In this document: piece by piece, positions 1-11,292 of the stretch
Layout: each line of letters begins with the position of its first letter
Position numbering within the stretch: the stretch's first letter is position 1
Assembly (NCBI GenBank): GCA_034769895.1
Contig: CM068372.1
Location: 440,627,458 to 440,691,457, forward strand
Source: Magicicada septendecula
Lineage: Eukaryota; Arthropoda; Insecta; Hemiptera; Cicadidae
Length of the DNA: 64,000 bases
Reading direction: 5' to 3'
Made by a program: the position numbers and the translations under genes
The notes under the pieces: generated by a model
Databases searched by the model: none
What the model saw: only the letters and a program-made list of their open reading frames with translations
Told to the model about the DNA's origin: nothing

Positions 1-82
1 AAAGTAACAACATAATAAACTATAAATCATTATAAATAGCGGCCCTCTTTTCTTCCAACATCGTAGAGCGTTCAACATCTTA

Positions 83-108
83 GACCGCCGCGCGCACCTT
101 GTATAAAC
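83..108. repeat. 26-bp dispersed GC-rich motif, copy 1
   Basis: The 26 bases here are identical to 44378-44403; the shared core is GCGCGCACCTTGTATAAAC. A looser relative follows at about 131-149. The surrounding 200 bases do not otherwise match, so this is a short shared word rather than part of a long repeat. It could be a remnant of an old repeat or a shared regulatory word (it contains TATAAA). Function unknown. Confidence 0.6.
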
Positions 109-199
109 AAGCGGAAAGGACCCATTGACCTGCGCGCGCGCCTTGTCAAACCCCTTTCGTACAAGCCTGTATATACGTGGATGACGCTTAGTGTTAGTG

Positions 200-1700
200 C
201 ACCGAATATAATTCAATTTTTTGTTTCTTTTTCGTGGTGTTATAGATTAGTACAATGACTTAATTAAATTAATTTATTGAGTTTACACTAGAAAGTGGTT
301 GCGGCCAAAGGTATATTGCCACACCGTTTTAGTGTATAGAATGTATAGAAAAGTAGCCTTTTGCCACACCGTCAAGCCGGTAGGAAAAGGATCAGATCGC
401 AATGGATGAATGTGAGTACTGCCACACCACAACCACGCGGGGAGGTAAATGATCTTGAGAACTGGTATGTGTTGACCGTTAATAAAGTAAACCCTTCTCG
501 TATGCACTGATTCATTTGCTTTTCCCGTGTAGAATATCGCAGGATACATGTTTGATAAGTAATTATGAACATTTGCTATAATTTGGTAAAAGGAAAATTT
601 CATTTATGATCATATCTGCGAAAGGAATGTTCAGTGTACCAAACAAACTAAAGTCTATATTTTGACAATGTGTTTTAATTTTTGTTTGGTTGCATTGAAA
701 AGTTGGAAAACTTAAAAAAAAATTGTAAAATAATTAATCAACTTTACTGACTTTTGGATACGAAAAATTATATTTTGTGTGTGTCTGTACAGAAATTAAT
801 TATAATAGAATATTTATAAAATTTTATGGGAAGAATTCTGAATTTCTCATTTGCCGTGAGGAAAATGAGGGGATGCAACCTTGAAGCTAGTCTTTTAGCT
901 AATGGTTTATTGTTACATTAGCCGACGAATAAATTTGATAAACATCGGGGGCTGTTTTCGAGCCCTCTTGCACACAATTCACACCCCTATTATTTTCCCA
1001 AGAAAATGATTTTGAGATTCCGTTAAGAAATCTGAAGCTGAAAATGTTGCGTTAGAGGCGAGAAATACAAATAAAACTGCATGTCTCAATGTAGAGAGAG
1101 AGAGTGAGAGAGAACGTGTTGAACGATAAAGATAGATTCATAGATAAATGGCGAGCGGTCAGTGCTGTTGACACGTCCCATTGTACAGGGGCACACGCGC
1201 ACACACGCACCGGATACAATATCAGTGGCGGACAGTTTTTCTCTTTGTTACGTTTGTGTAATATAAAGGTCGGAATAACAATGTTGTGTGTCGCGTACGA
1301 GCTGTTGGAAGTACAGTATTGATGATGCTGGCACATTTCTTACTTATCTGTCTGTACAATGCTTGTCGCTATCAAAGCCACGTATACTCCTTTAATTGCG
1401 AGTGCTCTTCTTCTGTGAAACGCTTATCTTGTCGTTTCCTTTTGTTTTGTTCTCGCGCGGTTATCTTTTTTCGTTCTGGCTTTATCGTAGGCAGTTCTGA
1501 AAATGATAACACAGTGTGTTTCGTTGAAGCTTCTTGCTGTGTCCCAGAATTCCCAACGTGTAAGGTATACTGTAGTGTGTCCAATGGAGTGAACGCCTTC
1601 TCCGTTTGCACAGTGTCAAGAGAAAATTTTTGTTGAAAATTTTTAAGAAAAGTGTATTCTATATAGAAAGGGTTTAAAGGGAAATAACATTACCAATACC
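200..1700. other. Non-coding stretch, nothing recognised
   Basis: This stretch is AT-rich with many stops in all frames. A GA-rich run (about 1090-1112) and a short CA/CG alternating run (about 1188-1210) are visible. A run of about five AATAC units lies near 1707-1732. I see no domain, transposon terminus or RNA gene. Confidence 0.5.
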
Positions 1701-1804
1701 AGTACATTACAATACAATACAATACAATACCTGAACGAATAACTGAGTTTTAAAAACACCGTTTTTAAAGTAAAAATATATTTTTTTATAATTTTGAGTT
1801 TATT

Positions 1805-2420
1805 ATGTCATCATTATCATCATCATATTCAAGGTTTAAACCAAGGATGGTTTGTTCCGGTCTCAAATACTGTAGGGAAATATTACAGCTGGTCGTCACT
1901 CCAGCGCTTCCTCGGACGTCCCACACCTCTCCGTCCCCTCGGCTTATAATTCCTTTTTTGAGGCAATTTAGTAGTGAATATGCCCCCTGGAAATGTTACT
2001 AGCATATCGCAGGGTAAGGGGGCTGCCACCTTCAGGCTTAACGTCCAGCCCGATTTTCTGTCTGGGTGTTATTCCCATAAACTGGCTGTCTTACCAGACT
2101 AAAGAGACCAGTTTTCCCTGTTGAGACGTCCATAAGGATCTTTAATGTGGTGGTTTCTCCTTGCCTCCCACATCCCACGTCGTTGACCAATGGAAGGTCG
2201 TCCGTCTTTAGGGGCAATTTCTCACCCCAAGGGCAAGACGGGTGACCTAACCTTTATTTGACAATGACAAGTAGAGGAGGGACAGCTTATACCGGCTCCA
2301 GAGCCGCGTTAGACACCCATAGGTGTAGCCCATCCCCCACCACTTGGAGGCGCGGTTGGATATTTCTCTTCATGAAGGAATGAGACCATAAGGCATTACT
2401 CATCCTCTCCAGTACTTTGG
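1805..2420 (-). mobile_element. LINE 3' end remnant, copy 1 of a family
   Basis: Read on the minus strand, the part near 1885-1945 encodes GRRGVGRPRKRWSDDQL, the basic motif seen at the C-terminus of many insect non-LTR retrotransposon ORF2 proteins. It is followed by a 3' end with ATG/ATA-rich tail units at 1805-1830. The same 3' end occurs at 39246-39440 and 44980-45180. The adjoining 2020-2115 also matches 39485-39600, so in two copies the C-terminal motif is joined to the same upstream non-coding piece, whereas at 45 kb it is joined to normal RT C-terminal coding. The rest, to about 2420, looks repeat-like but I cannot name it. The copy is 5'-truncated and not functional. Confidence 0.6.
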
Positions 2421-2429
2421 GGGACAGTT

Positions 2430-4349
2430 TAATATGTAATACGTGAATTCGTAGTTTTCTCCATCCAATGCAGTCAACAAAACAACATGTTAATGAAATA
2501 CCTTAATGTAATCCGCGTTGCGGTTTACTGTTTTTGTTGATACGACAAGTTACCGTCATCAAGTCCAAAAATTCGTATCCTCTGATGAGGACGGGTCGGT
2601 GAAATTAAAACCAGTCATTACATACAGTAGACGTTATTACCATGCACTAAGCAAAACATTGGTATCTCATATTCCTACCTTCTCCTCTGCTTTTCTCATA
2701 GGGATATGTACCATTTTGCGTGTGAATTGGTCAATCTTTCTGTAAATTTGAAAGATACTATAATGGGTGCTGTCACACGAACACGAAAGAAAGGTAAAAG
2801 CTAAAAGAAGAAACGTCAAAGAAGGCAGAGGGTCCTTGACTCGTCTTTATGCGAACTTATGAGAAGAACGTTTTGTCCCCCACGAAAGTAATAATACGAC
2901 TCCGCGCCACTAAACATTAGTTTTCATCAACATAAATATAAACGGATTAGTCGCAATTGGTAAAAGTACGTTCGCTTTAGGCCTACAAATGCGCCGGTTT
3001 TTCTGCCAAACCTGAACCGCCTTAATTCTTCCAATGGCTGTTTTCTTCTTGTACGGCCGCTCCATGTCAAGTTCCTTTGTTCAGGAATACTTCTTTTAGT
3101 ACGTACGATTAATGTTGTTTTATGTACATAAGTGCTATACTTGAATGAAGAACGTTAACTAATAGCGTCTCTTTTCTATGTTTCAGGTAAGACAATCTAT
3201 GCAGATGAGTTGTAACTACTGTTAGTTGCGTAAGTAACACACTTGCTTTTCTCCCTTGTATTGTATACTACAGCCCTGTAAGGCGATTGACGATAGGCAT
3301 ATTGTTTAGGATCCGAGACGTTTGACTGTCAGACTTTAGTTCCCGCGTTCAGTGTTTCAGTACCTCATTTCGTTTCTAATATGCTGCTTACATGAGTTCA
3401 GAAAATTGTATTTTGTTTAAAGAAAAGCTAAGGCATTTATGTGTTCCAACCATAACACGGTGGTGAAACAAGTCTAGCACTTCTTTTTCTGATTCGAGAA
3501 CTTCATATGCTGCATTATGGTGCCCGGGTCACTCCAACACACCTCGCGGTCGTAACGAAATAGATGAAACGAGAATGCAGTGTTGCCAGGTCAGTCAGAC
3601 CTCTTTTGCCCACGTAGTTACACAAAATTTTCCCACTGTCACAGATGTGTATGCTTTAAGCAGAGGGTAATATTTTAAAACGAGTGTGAGTATACTCTAA
3701 ATGTTTAAGTGGTATTACAAGACTAAAGTAAATATTAATAATAATTTTATTTATGACGACAGAAAGTGTACTCAAATTCTGAGAGATCGAGCTGAATAAT
3801 ACTTTTGAAATCCTTTTCTGGTACATAGTTCATTACCAGCCTAATACATTTTCACAACTTTCCGATTGTTTAATTTATAATATAAACAATTTCAAACCAG
3901 TGACACGTAGTATTATAGGCCTAATATTTATACTAGTATCGTAAATGGAAATGTTTGGGTACATGATTGAAATGACGAAAGAGTAGCCTATAATTTTGTA
4001 TCTCTGATTACATTGTACGTTTTGTAGTTTACCTTAAGTTAGGTTCTGGTGGTTATACTGTATTGTATTTGGTTGGAAGATTTTTCTATGTTTCAAAATT
4101 CAGTTTAGTTATTTAGCTGTTTTATAATTTGTAAAAAATGAATTATTACACTGGGTATATAAATTATAATATAGATATTATAAATAAAAATATAATTATA
4201 GTAAAGTATACGATAATTATCATATTATTTTTTCAACTAAACATTGCGTAAATAATGTTGTTACATTGGAAAAAATTATTTGTTACAACATAGCCTACTG
4301 TTTGTACGTACGTAGAAATTTTGTTTATTTTATATATTATATTTTATTA
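2430..4349. other. Non-coding stretch, nothing recognised
   Basis: AT-rich, stop-rich sequence. The only item singled out is a weak CTGATGA...GAAA motif at 2582-2604, treated under the findings. From about 3700 to 4350 the sequence is especially A+T rich with short TATA/ATAT runs. No coding or structural RNA signal was found. Confidence 0.5.
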
Positions 4350-5290
4350 CTAGCAGGTATCCGCGGCTTCGCACGCGAATATTTGTATATGATTGTTGTG
4401 GTAACTGTCGAGTTGGTAAATTGCTAATGGTAGGCTACATCTATATTAATAATATTCTTATATTGTAAGTTACGAATATCCAAAAAGTGCGAAGCAATAG
4501 ATCCATCATTCATGTTTCCTCGATACGTAAAATCAAAATTGATAATTTAGTAGATATTTACAAACATGCAGTAACACAATTAGATGAAATGTTTATTCGT
4601 ATAGAGTAATACAAATAGTGTATACATAAGTATATTGATGTCAGTTAGTCGAAATCTTACGTGCTAAGTCAGTCTTAAACTTTTTGGTAGAATCCTTATA
4701 TACGTAAATGTATCACAGTCCAGTATATTCAGTTTTTGTATACATTTTTACACCAGTGCCTCGTTATAAATTAAATTTTTCGTTCTGCCGTTATCAGAGC
4801 AAATAAAGAGCTCGCTGCTTCTGCTTACTGGAGAACATGCCACATACAGTTGTCCGTGAGAAAAGCAAGCAGCTCTTAAATCCACACCAGCTGTACGTAA
4901 AGTTTGCCCTTGTGACTTATTGATAGTCATTTCAAAACATAAATTAACCGGAAACTGAAGTCTTTTAAATTGAAATGGAAAGTTATTGGGTATGATTGGA
5001 ATTCTTGGGATAAATACTGTTTCTCCTTTGCCGCAGCCTGTTAAGATAGTCGCTCGATGATATGTTTTTTTAGCGACCTAACTTTCAATCGTGTTCCATT
5101 CCATAACTGTGGTGGCTTCAGATTTCTCATGAGTATAATTGGAACACCTAGTTTTAATTTCAATGTGTGAGCTGGTAATCCTGATGCAGATAAAGTATTC
5201 AAAAACTCAGTTATGTATGTAAACACTACAATGTCATTTAATTATCCGTTTACTCTTATTTGATCTTAATTCTTTATAGCAAAATCGCTC
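4350..5290 (-). mobile_element. Helitron 3' part with broken PIF1-like helicase
   Basis: The minus strand encodes the C-terminal end of a Helitron Rep/helicase. 5226-5055 gives FLNTLSASGLPAHTLKLKLG and NLKPPQLWNGTRL; after a frameshift near 5055 the next frame reads ILTGCGKGETVFIPRIP, RLQFPVNLCFEMTINKSQGQ and FSHGQLYVACSPVS, ending at a stop at 4748. MTINKSQGQTL and SHGQLYVACSRV are hallmarks of PIF1-family helicase motifs in Helitrons. About 400 bp further on, the minus strand ends with a GC-rich hairpin (CGCG-TGCGAAGC-CGCG) and CTAG at 4353-4350 followed by T, the expected Helitron 3' terminus. The 5' part (Rep nuclease and TC end) was not found, so the copy is truncated and dead. Confidence 0.8.
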
Positions 5291-6194
5291 TTACTTGAAA
5301 TACTCACAACTTTTATAGGTTGAATCGTTGAATCAGTTCACTCGCCACTCGGCACCGAAGATCTCACATCCCACGATATTAAACGGCAAAGATAGCGGCA
5401 AAATTACGTTTATTGAAATTTATCCAACCACTCGTTTCTGGTAGATTTTCTGGGAGAGTAGCGAATACTTTAGTTGCAATCCATAAGCAACAGTAAGCAG
5501 ACAAGACAACGATCAATCAATAAGCAACAGTAATAAGCAGACAAGGAAACGAAAAATCGTAACTCCACTCTCCATTCATAGCTAAACGTTTGAGCAATAA
5601 CGTTATTTTCGTAATAATGTAACCAGGATTGTAATAACCGTGTAGGTAACTAATCTCCGCACTAGTTGTGTTTAAATTGGAAATCTGACGTTTGCGATCA
5701 GCAATTTTTTAATCAATAAGACCTTTCTTCCTTTTAAGGCAAACAATTTCAGAAAACATCGAAAGGCAACAAAATAATATAAGGTAGCAGAGCATATAGA
5801 ACGATGTTATATTACTATACAAACATATCACAAAAATAAACAAGCACGTGAACAATTGGAACGTCTTAAAAGAAAATACACTTTCTGTATACACGCACTG
5901 TCTTTAAAATCGCGTCATATTACCGTCTCATTAAAATCACTTCACACTACTACACATATGGTCTTATTTGCGAGATTAGGCTACGCTTCATGTGGTGTAT
6001 CGGCTGCCTTTTACAGAAGTTCTTCCAATGCTTACTGGTCACCGACTAAATATCTCGCTTATGTTCAATCGATTCTCCTTTCCTCCGCTGCTGCTCCAGG
6101 ATCTTCTATCCACAGAATTTGAGGTCTTCTCATTTCTTATTTTCGAACGCCTGTTTTTCATAAATTCTTCTACGTAGCCTGTCCTATTCCATCG
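5291..6194. other. Non-coding stretch, perhaps decayed Helitron
   Basis: No recognisable coding. A short imperfect direct duplication (AAGCAACAGTAA...GCAGACAAG) is seen near 5486-5545. The stretch lies upstream (in transcriptional sense) of the Helitron helicase remnant and may contain its decayed body, but I see no Rep motif. Confidence 0.35.
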
Positions 6195-6196
6195 TA

Positions 6197-6959
6197 CGAG
6201 GTTTGATAAAACTTCAGGCAGTTCTTGTTTATTTTAAAAATTATGCCTTAATTCATCGACACTTATACTGCCCTCTTCAAAGTAGTCTCAGTCAAATGTA
6301 ACACGTTTTGCAGTCTTCAAAAAATATTTAAGCATGCACTTTTTGATACAGCCTTACGAGGCTGCTCGCTTCGCGATTTTCGTTTTACGTCTTGGGAGGA
6401 GGAAACAACGCGTTGGGACGGTGAATACAGCAGTTGCCGTGTCATCATTATGACGTCGTCTTTTGCCTACCCTGGCAAAATTCTTAACTAGCAATGACGT
6501 GCGTTCAGGCGCATTATCGGGCTGCAGTTTTCATAGATTATTCTTCCGCAAATCTGGCCGTTTTCTACGAATATCTTCATACAAATGGCGTAAAATGTCC
6601 AAATTTATTTTACCACTCTTTATTTGCGGCAGTCTTTGATGCTTGTAAACAGCTTGTTCACCCACAGCAGTCTCGCCAGAAGCCTTCTGAATACGTTTTA
6701 CCAGGACAGAGCAGTTGACCTCACAGTTTACACAAAATTTAATCCATGTTCTTCAATCTTGCATTGTAAAAATTCCCTGATACACGTAAGGACGACTTAC
6801 TCAATTAGCTGTGAAATCTAAACTATGCGTCAAATAGGACTAAAATTTTAGACAATTGTCACTAACATATGTACCCACATCACATAAAAACAGTTTTTTA
6901 ATCGGACGTTTGTAGCGGTGGAAATTGCAAAATTGCACGAACTTTTCGATCAAACCTCG
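6197..6959 (-). mobile_element. Deleted mariner element with broken transposase
   Basis: Inverted termini CGAGGTTTGATaAAAcTTC (6197 onward) and its complement ending at 6959 are flanked by TA on both sides (6195-6196, 6960-6961), the target duplication of the Tc1/mariner superfamily. The minus strand encodes mariner transposase pieces: VLVKRIQKASGETAVGEQAV, LYEDIRRKRPDLRKNN, PDNAPERTSLLVKNF (the HDNAPAHTS region holding the second catalytic Asp of the DD34D triad) and a C-terminus containing DYFEEGSISVDELRHNF. Full mariners are about 1.3 kb; this copy is 763 bp, so much of the N-terminal and central coding is deleted, and at least two in-frame stops are visible. It is a fossil DNA transposon of the irritans-like type by motif resemblance. 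Confidence 0.85.
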
Positions 6960-6961
6960 TA

Positions 6962-9480
6962 TATAGGTCTACTTGTACCAACCACGTGAGTTGTCTTTTG
7001 TTCTATAATTAATGTCTTTAATTGTTCCGTAAACACTTAGTTCTAATGTCATCCCTACTCGTGTTTCCTTGTATATTTCCGAACTATTACGTTAACTCCT
7101 TAGACTAGTCCACGGTTCACACGAAAGTGTAAGGGGTTTCTTTGTTATTTTCCTTACTATTTCTTGATTTTACTTCTTCAGGGGTATTGTTTACGTTAAT
7201 TTTCTAATTGCTCAATATTGCATTAGACAGCCTTCTTTGTATTTGCTAAAGTCACAGATGATTTAATTTCTAGAAAGAACAACGTTTCGGCAAACTAGAA
7301 ATCGAGTAGCTACCGATTTCTACTGAACCGAATAATGCTGTTTTAGAAATTTCATCAGTGATACCAATACTGATAAATGAAAACTGGAATAGTGGCTTCA
7401 CCAACACAGTGTTTTAATAATAATGATTTTCTTATTTTCCATGTTAGTGTATTACAAACTTAGATATCATTGCATTTTGTTGTGATTTTAATAAAATTAA
7501 ATGCGACATTTTGTGAAACGAATCGTCCAGTAACCCGCACGACTAATCGTTTTCCCTCATTGTTGTGCTTACATGCGTCTGCGCGTGCGCGCGTCGCCGA
7601 TTGTTATGATCGGGTTTGAGCGGGCAGAGGCAGACAGCAGCAGGTAGAGAGATACCACGGATCCGAGACCCGGTGCTAAATGACCAGACCTAGCCGGCCA
7701 TGCCATCACTCTATTTTACTTACTTACCTACGTACCCATCCCCACTCCTGTAGTCTTCTACATTCCTTCTGCCCACCATAAACACGTCGCTGGAGCGGCA
7801 GTCACATGTTAACCGCCGTCCGGTTAGGATCGACTCACGGCGCCCGGCGAGTATCAGTGCAGTGCTTGCTTGATCGTTATAGAGTATACAATTAATTATT
7901 ATCGCCGTTTTGTGTTCGATTCTCAGTGTGTGTTTGTGTACGTAAGTTTATTGAAGAAGTTTGTGTGCCATTTTATTTTATTTATTTATTTTTGTTCTGC
8001 ACAAATTGGAATACAACAGAAGTAAAAGTGAGTTTTAACAAGTGATCTAAAGAGAAGAGAATAATTTATTTTTAAATACTCTGTGTGTTTTAATTATTGT
8101 AACTAGAAAAGGAAGAAGTTCACTGCAAGAATATTGAAAGTAAGTATCAAAATTATTTTTAGAGGAAGTTTCTCTTAATAAAAATTAATTTAAAAGTGGG
8201 AAAGTAAATCAGGAGTTTTAAACATTTCGAGATCGCTTTTTTGTACTGTATTTTGAAATTTAGGTTTATATAAAAACTGAGTTATTTTTTAAATATAGAA
8301 TAAGGCTAAATATTTGTGTGTGCATGAGTTTGAAAGTGGTCGTTTTCCAAACTCGTTTTTTTACTGTAAATAGTTTTAAGGTTGTATACACTCCATAGCG
8401 TCATCGTGAGAACAGCAAACCTGTTTATACATTTTTTAAACAGAATTTTTTATCTTGGATATTTTGTTATGAAATGATGTATTTTATCCAAAAAAGCCGT
8501 TGAATTTTATGACTCGCAGTTTGGAAATATTTTATTTTATTTATTTTTAATTGCTCCGCTTGGGTATTTGAGTAACCCATACCAGACAGCAGTTTGTCTC
8601 GAAAAATTGAACTGAATTTGACCAGTGTGGTAGTTTTGGATTATTCCTGTGTTTGACTTCTCTATTATAAACAGTTTGTGTGAAAAAAAACCGAGACCTA
8701 AATATTCTGCTCTGGTTTATTGGTTTTGTATTCAAACTAGATACTGATTTGTAGTGAATTTGGAAAATACCGTAGGGCCCAAATTCAGACGCTCTTGAAA
8801 ATTTTGAGCGTCGTTTCAAGTCTTCTGTCGACTGTAGTCATCCTCGGTTTTCGGAAGTCTATTTTTTCTAAGTAGACTTCGAAGGTACACCTACAATCGC
8901 TGGTAGCAGTTTGTTTAAGAAACCTTTGGATTGTTTTAAATACCTCTGGAGTTGAAAACGCATAAGTTCGTACCAGTGTTTTAAATATTTGTTTGAATAT
9001 TTGTTACTGCAAGCCCAGTTAATACATGCAGCGAAGGAGGCGAGATTACACAAATATATCTCACTTCATTAAATATGACTAGCCAAAGTGTTCATCATGC
9101 AGATTGGTCGCTTAATATTCCAAGTCGGTAATCATTTGGTTTTGCCTTTTCTTTATTTATTTTTGATATTCGAACCATCTTTAAGTGTAGTTTCACTTTT
9201 TTGTATCCGACATTCCAACTTGCGAACAGCGCTAGATTGTCCCAGACACTCTTTCTACAAAATACAAAAAGTTTTATGAACTCATCCAAAGATATAAAAC
9301 TCCGTGAATTAACACTAATTTTTAAGAAATTTAGAAGCAAATATTTACATCGCGATTCATATTTTATGTCGAGTGCGTAATGTATAGTGCTATAATAAAT
9401 TAAAGGAAAGTGTTTTAAACATTAAAAAACGTTCATTAGGTGGTATTAAAGACTAGGCCTTCAAATTCGAAATACGTTCT
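6962..9480. other. Non-coding stretch with a GC-rich patch
   Basis: Mostly AT-rich and stop-dense. The exception is about 7540-7880, which is GC- and CpG-rich and is listed separately as a possible promoter. From 7970 to 8540 there are A/T-rich stretches without coding potential. No repeat termini were recognised. Confidence 0.45.
7560..7944 (+). promoter_or_regulatory. Possible TATA-less promoter / first exon
   Basis: A CpG-rich patch in otherwise AT-rich DNA is followed by TATCAGTGCAGT at 7852-7863, which resembles the arthropod initiator TCAKTY with A+1 near 7856. No TATA box lies 30 bp upstream and I could not see a clear downstream element. About 80 bp further on, ACGTAAGTTT near 7939-7948 is a good splice-donor match. 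Together these could be the start and 5' UTR exon of a host gene transcribed rightwards, but there is no coding sequence to support it. It remains a weak candidate. Confidence 0.25.
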
Positions 9481-9823
9481 GTCAATGGTCGAACCGTTCT
9501 TCGTCATCGAAACCCGATTGGGCAGTGTTGAACAATCGGCCCTCGCTGTGGCGTCGGCGTCACAACGCTTGGTGAAACGATTTAATAACGAGTCAAAAAA
9601 TTGATTTTGTTGGCGTACAATTACTTAGAGGTCTGTAGGCCTATATTCTGTATATTCTTAAATAGTTGTTTTGAAGACTTCAAAAGAATGAAAAGACGTT
9701 TTCGATGTCGTTAATTGCAACAGTAAACTTATAATTCGTATTTTGACGGACGTCGAAAAGATTTGTTTTTCTTGGAAAATTGAAAATCGGGTTTCCATGA
9801 CGAAGAACGTGGTTAGACCAGCG
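9481..9823. repeat. Imperfect inverted repeat, ~39-bp arms
   Basis: The left arm 9481-9519 is complementary to 9785-9823: reversed, it shares AATCGGGTTTC-ATGACGAAGAACG and then a looser GG-T-GACCA tract. The loop is about 265 bp. No target duplication or transposase was found, so whether it is a MITE or a foldback is undecided. Confidence 0.5.
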
Positions 9824-10609
9824 TCGTTTTTTACTATATGAATAAATTAGTGTAAACAGAAGACGAATAATTAAATAAAATATGAGCAGGTGTGAGTAGG
9901 ATACTTTGCGTAAAGGAAAATGTACGGTACACGAAACAAATAACACAAGAGTATATTGCGTGTTTAGTCGTGAAAATTCCCGCGTTTCAGACACTCGGCA
10001 CACAGAGTTTGCTAAGAAAACAGTGTTCTAGTTTGGGCCAGGCGCCACACTTCCGATTACCACCACAGATATACCTTTAGGCGAGATGAGAGCAAAGATT
10101 ATAACCTTTCGGGACAGATTTTTACAGGTAATATATTGTTTACCTTTCAGACGGAGGAACAAAAGACGTTTGGAGTAAACTGTTATAACATTCCTAACGA
10201 CCTCTGTTGTAGGGCAACTATTGTTTGTAGTATGTTTTTGTAATTGGTCAGTTTCATTTGGATGATTATTAATATAATAATAATAATGATAATTCACTTT
10301 GTATTGATGAGAACGTAATGCGAAGTACAGTAGTATAGGGAGAATCCTCACGCAGAGTAAGAATATAATCTTAAAATTGCACCCAACATCAGAAAAAGCT
10401 GTAGCAAATATGCTACGGGAACAAATAGGGCGTTGTGCTTATAGGCGCTTACTGTTTATGCATGAAGTTAAAAACTAAGTTTATTTTTAGGGATTAGTGT
10501 AATTTTTTTTCTAGTACTCACGCGAAATGTAATGCTAGTTTTAGATATACAATCAGTTACGATTATTGTAAGAAAGGTATTCTGGGAGGATCCTAGAAAA
10601 ATCGAATTT
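9824..10609. other. Non-coding stretch, nothing recognised
   Basis: AT-rich sequence with short TAA/ATA runs near 10270-10290. No domain, RNA or transposon end was recognised. Confidence 0.45.
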
Positions 10610-10633
10610 TCTACAAAGTTTGTTAATGTAAAT

Positions 10634-11292
10634 ATCGGTATGGAGAACCATACATAACATCCATGTTCTAAGACTTATATTTAAAATCATTTACTTGAAT
10701 TCGGTTTGATAATTTCTAACAAGTTAGGTGTGTTCCTTGTAAATCGAGTTTAATGTTTGTCAAATTAAAATCAAATATTTCCATAGAAACTACTTCTTTG
10801 TTGCCGATAACGTAGTACACATATACAAAATTATCCCCTCCCCCTTCGACTATCTTTTTCATTTATAGAAAATTACCTCCTTCCCCTTCTACTACCATTT
10901 TCATTTATAGATATTTCACGTACCTTTCTACAGTGGATTATTATGACCTTTTCAGGATACTTTATCAAAATTAAGTACATACTTTACTCTGGTTAAAATG
11001 TAAAACATTGCAGGTAAACTACCCCTCCAGCTTAACCGATCTTCACCAAACCAATAGGCCTTGACTTCTCTACAACTCCGGTATATAAGCAAAACATTAT
11101 TTGATTATATTTGAATTTGCAGCAGTTATCGTTCGCCATAGGAAAAATTCTGCACACAGATACTTTTCGAAAAATGCCTTTTCTTCATGTTTTGAGGGTA
11201 GTAGGCTACAATCAGAATCAGCCCTTATCTCGAACACGATTTTTTCGCGATCACCATACTTCCATTCCTTTACGGAACATGGAAGTAAAAAA
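10634..11292 (+). repeat. 0.7-kb interspersed repeat, copy A
   Basis: This segment matches 25340-26107 in the same orientation and 47456-48142 inverted. Shared landmarks in order are TATCGGTATGSAGAACCATAC, TATTTCCATAGAAACTA, TTGTTGCCGATAACGTAGTA, ATTATCCCCTCCCCCTTC, TCTACAGTGGATTATTATGA, CAGTTATCGTTCGCCATAG, CATGTTTTGAGGGTAGTA and CAGAATCAGCCCTTAT. The far end has a short palindrome around CTTCCATTCCTTTACGGAA. No convincing terminal inverted repeat or ORF is visible. Three copies in 64 kb imply an abundant family; class unknown. Confidence 0.85.
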
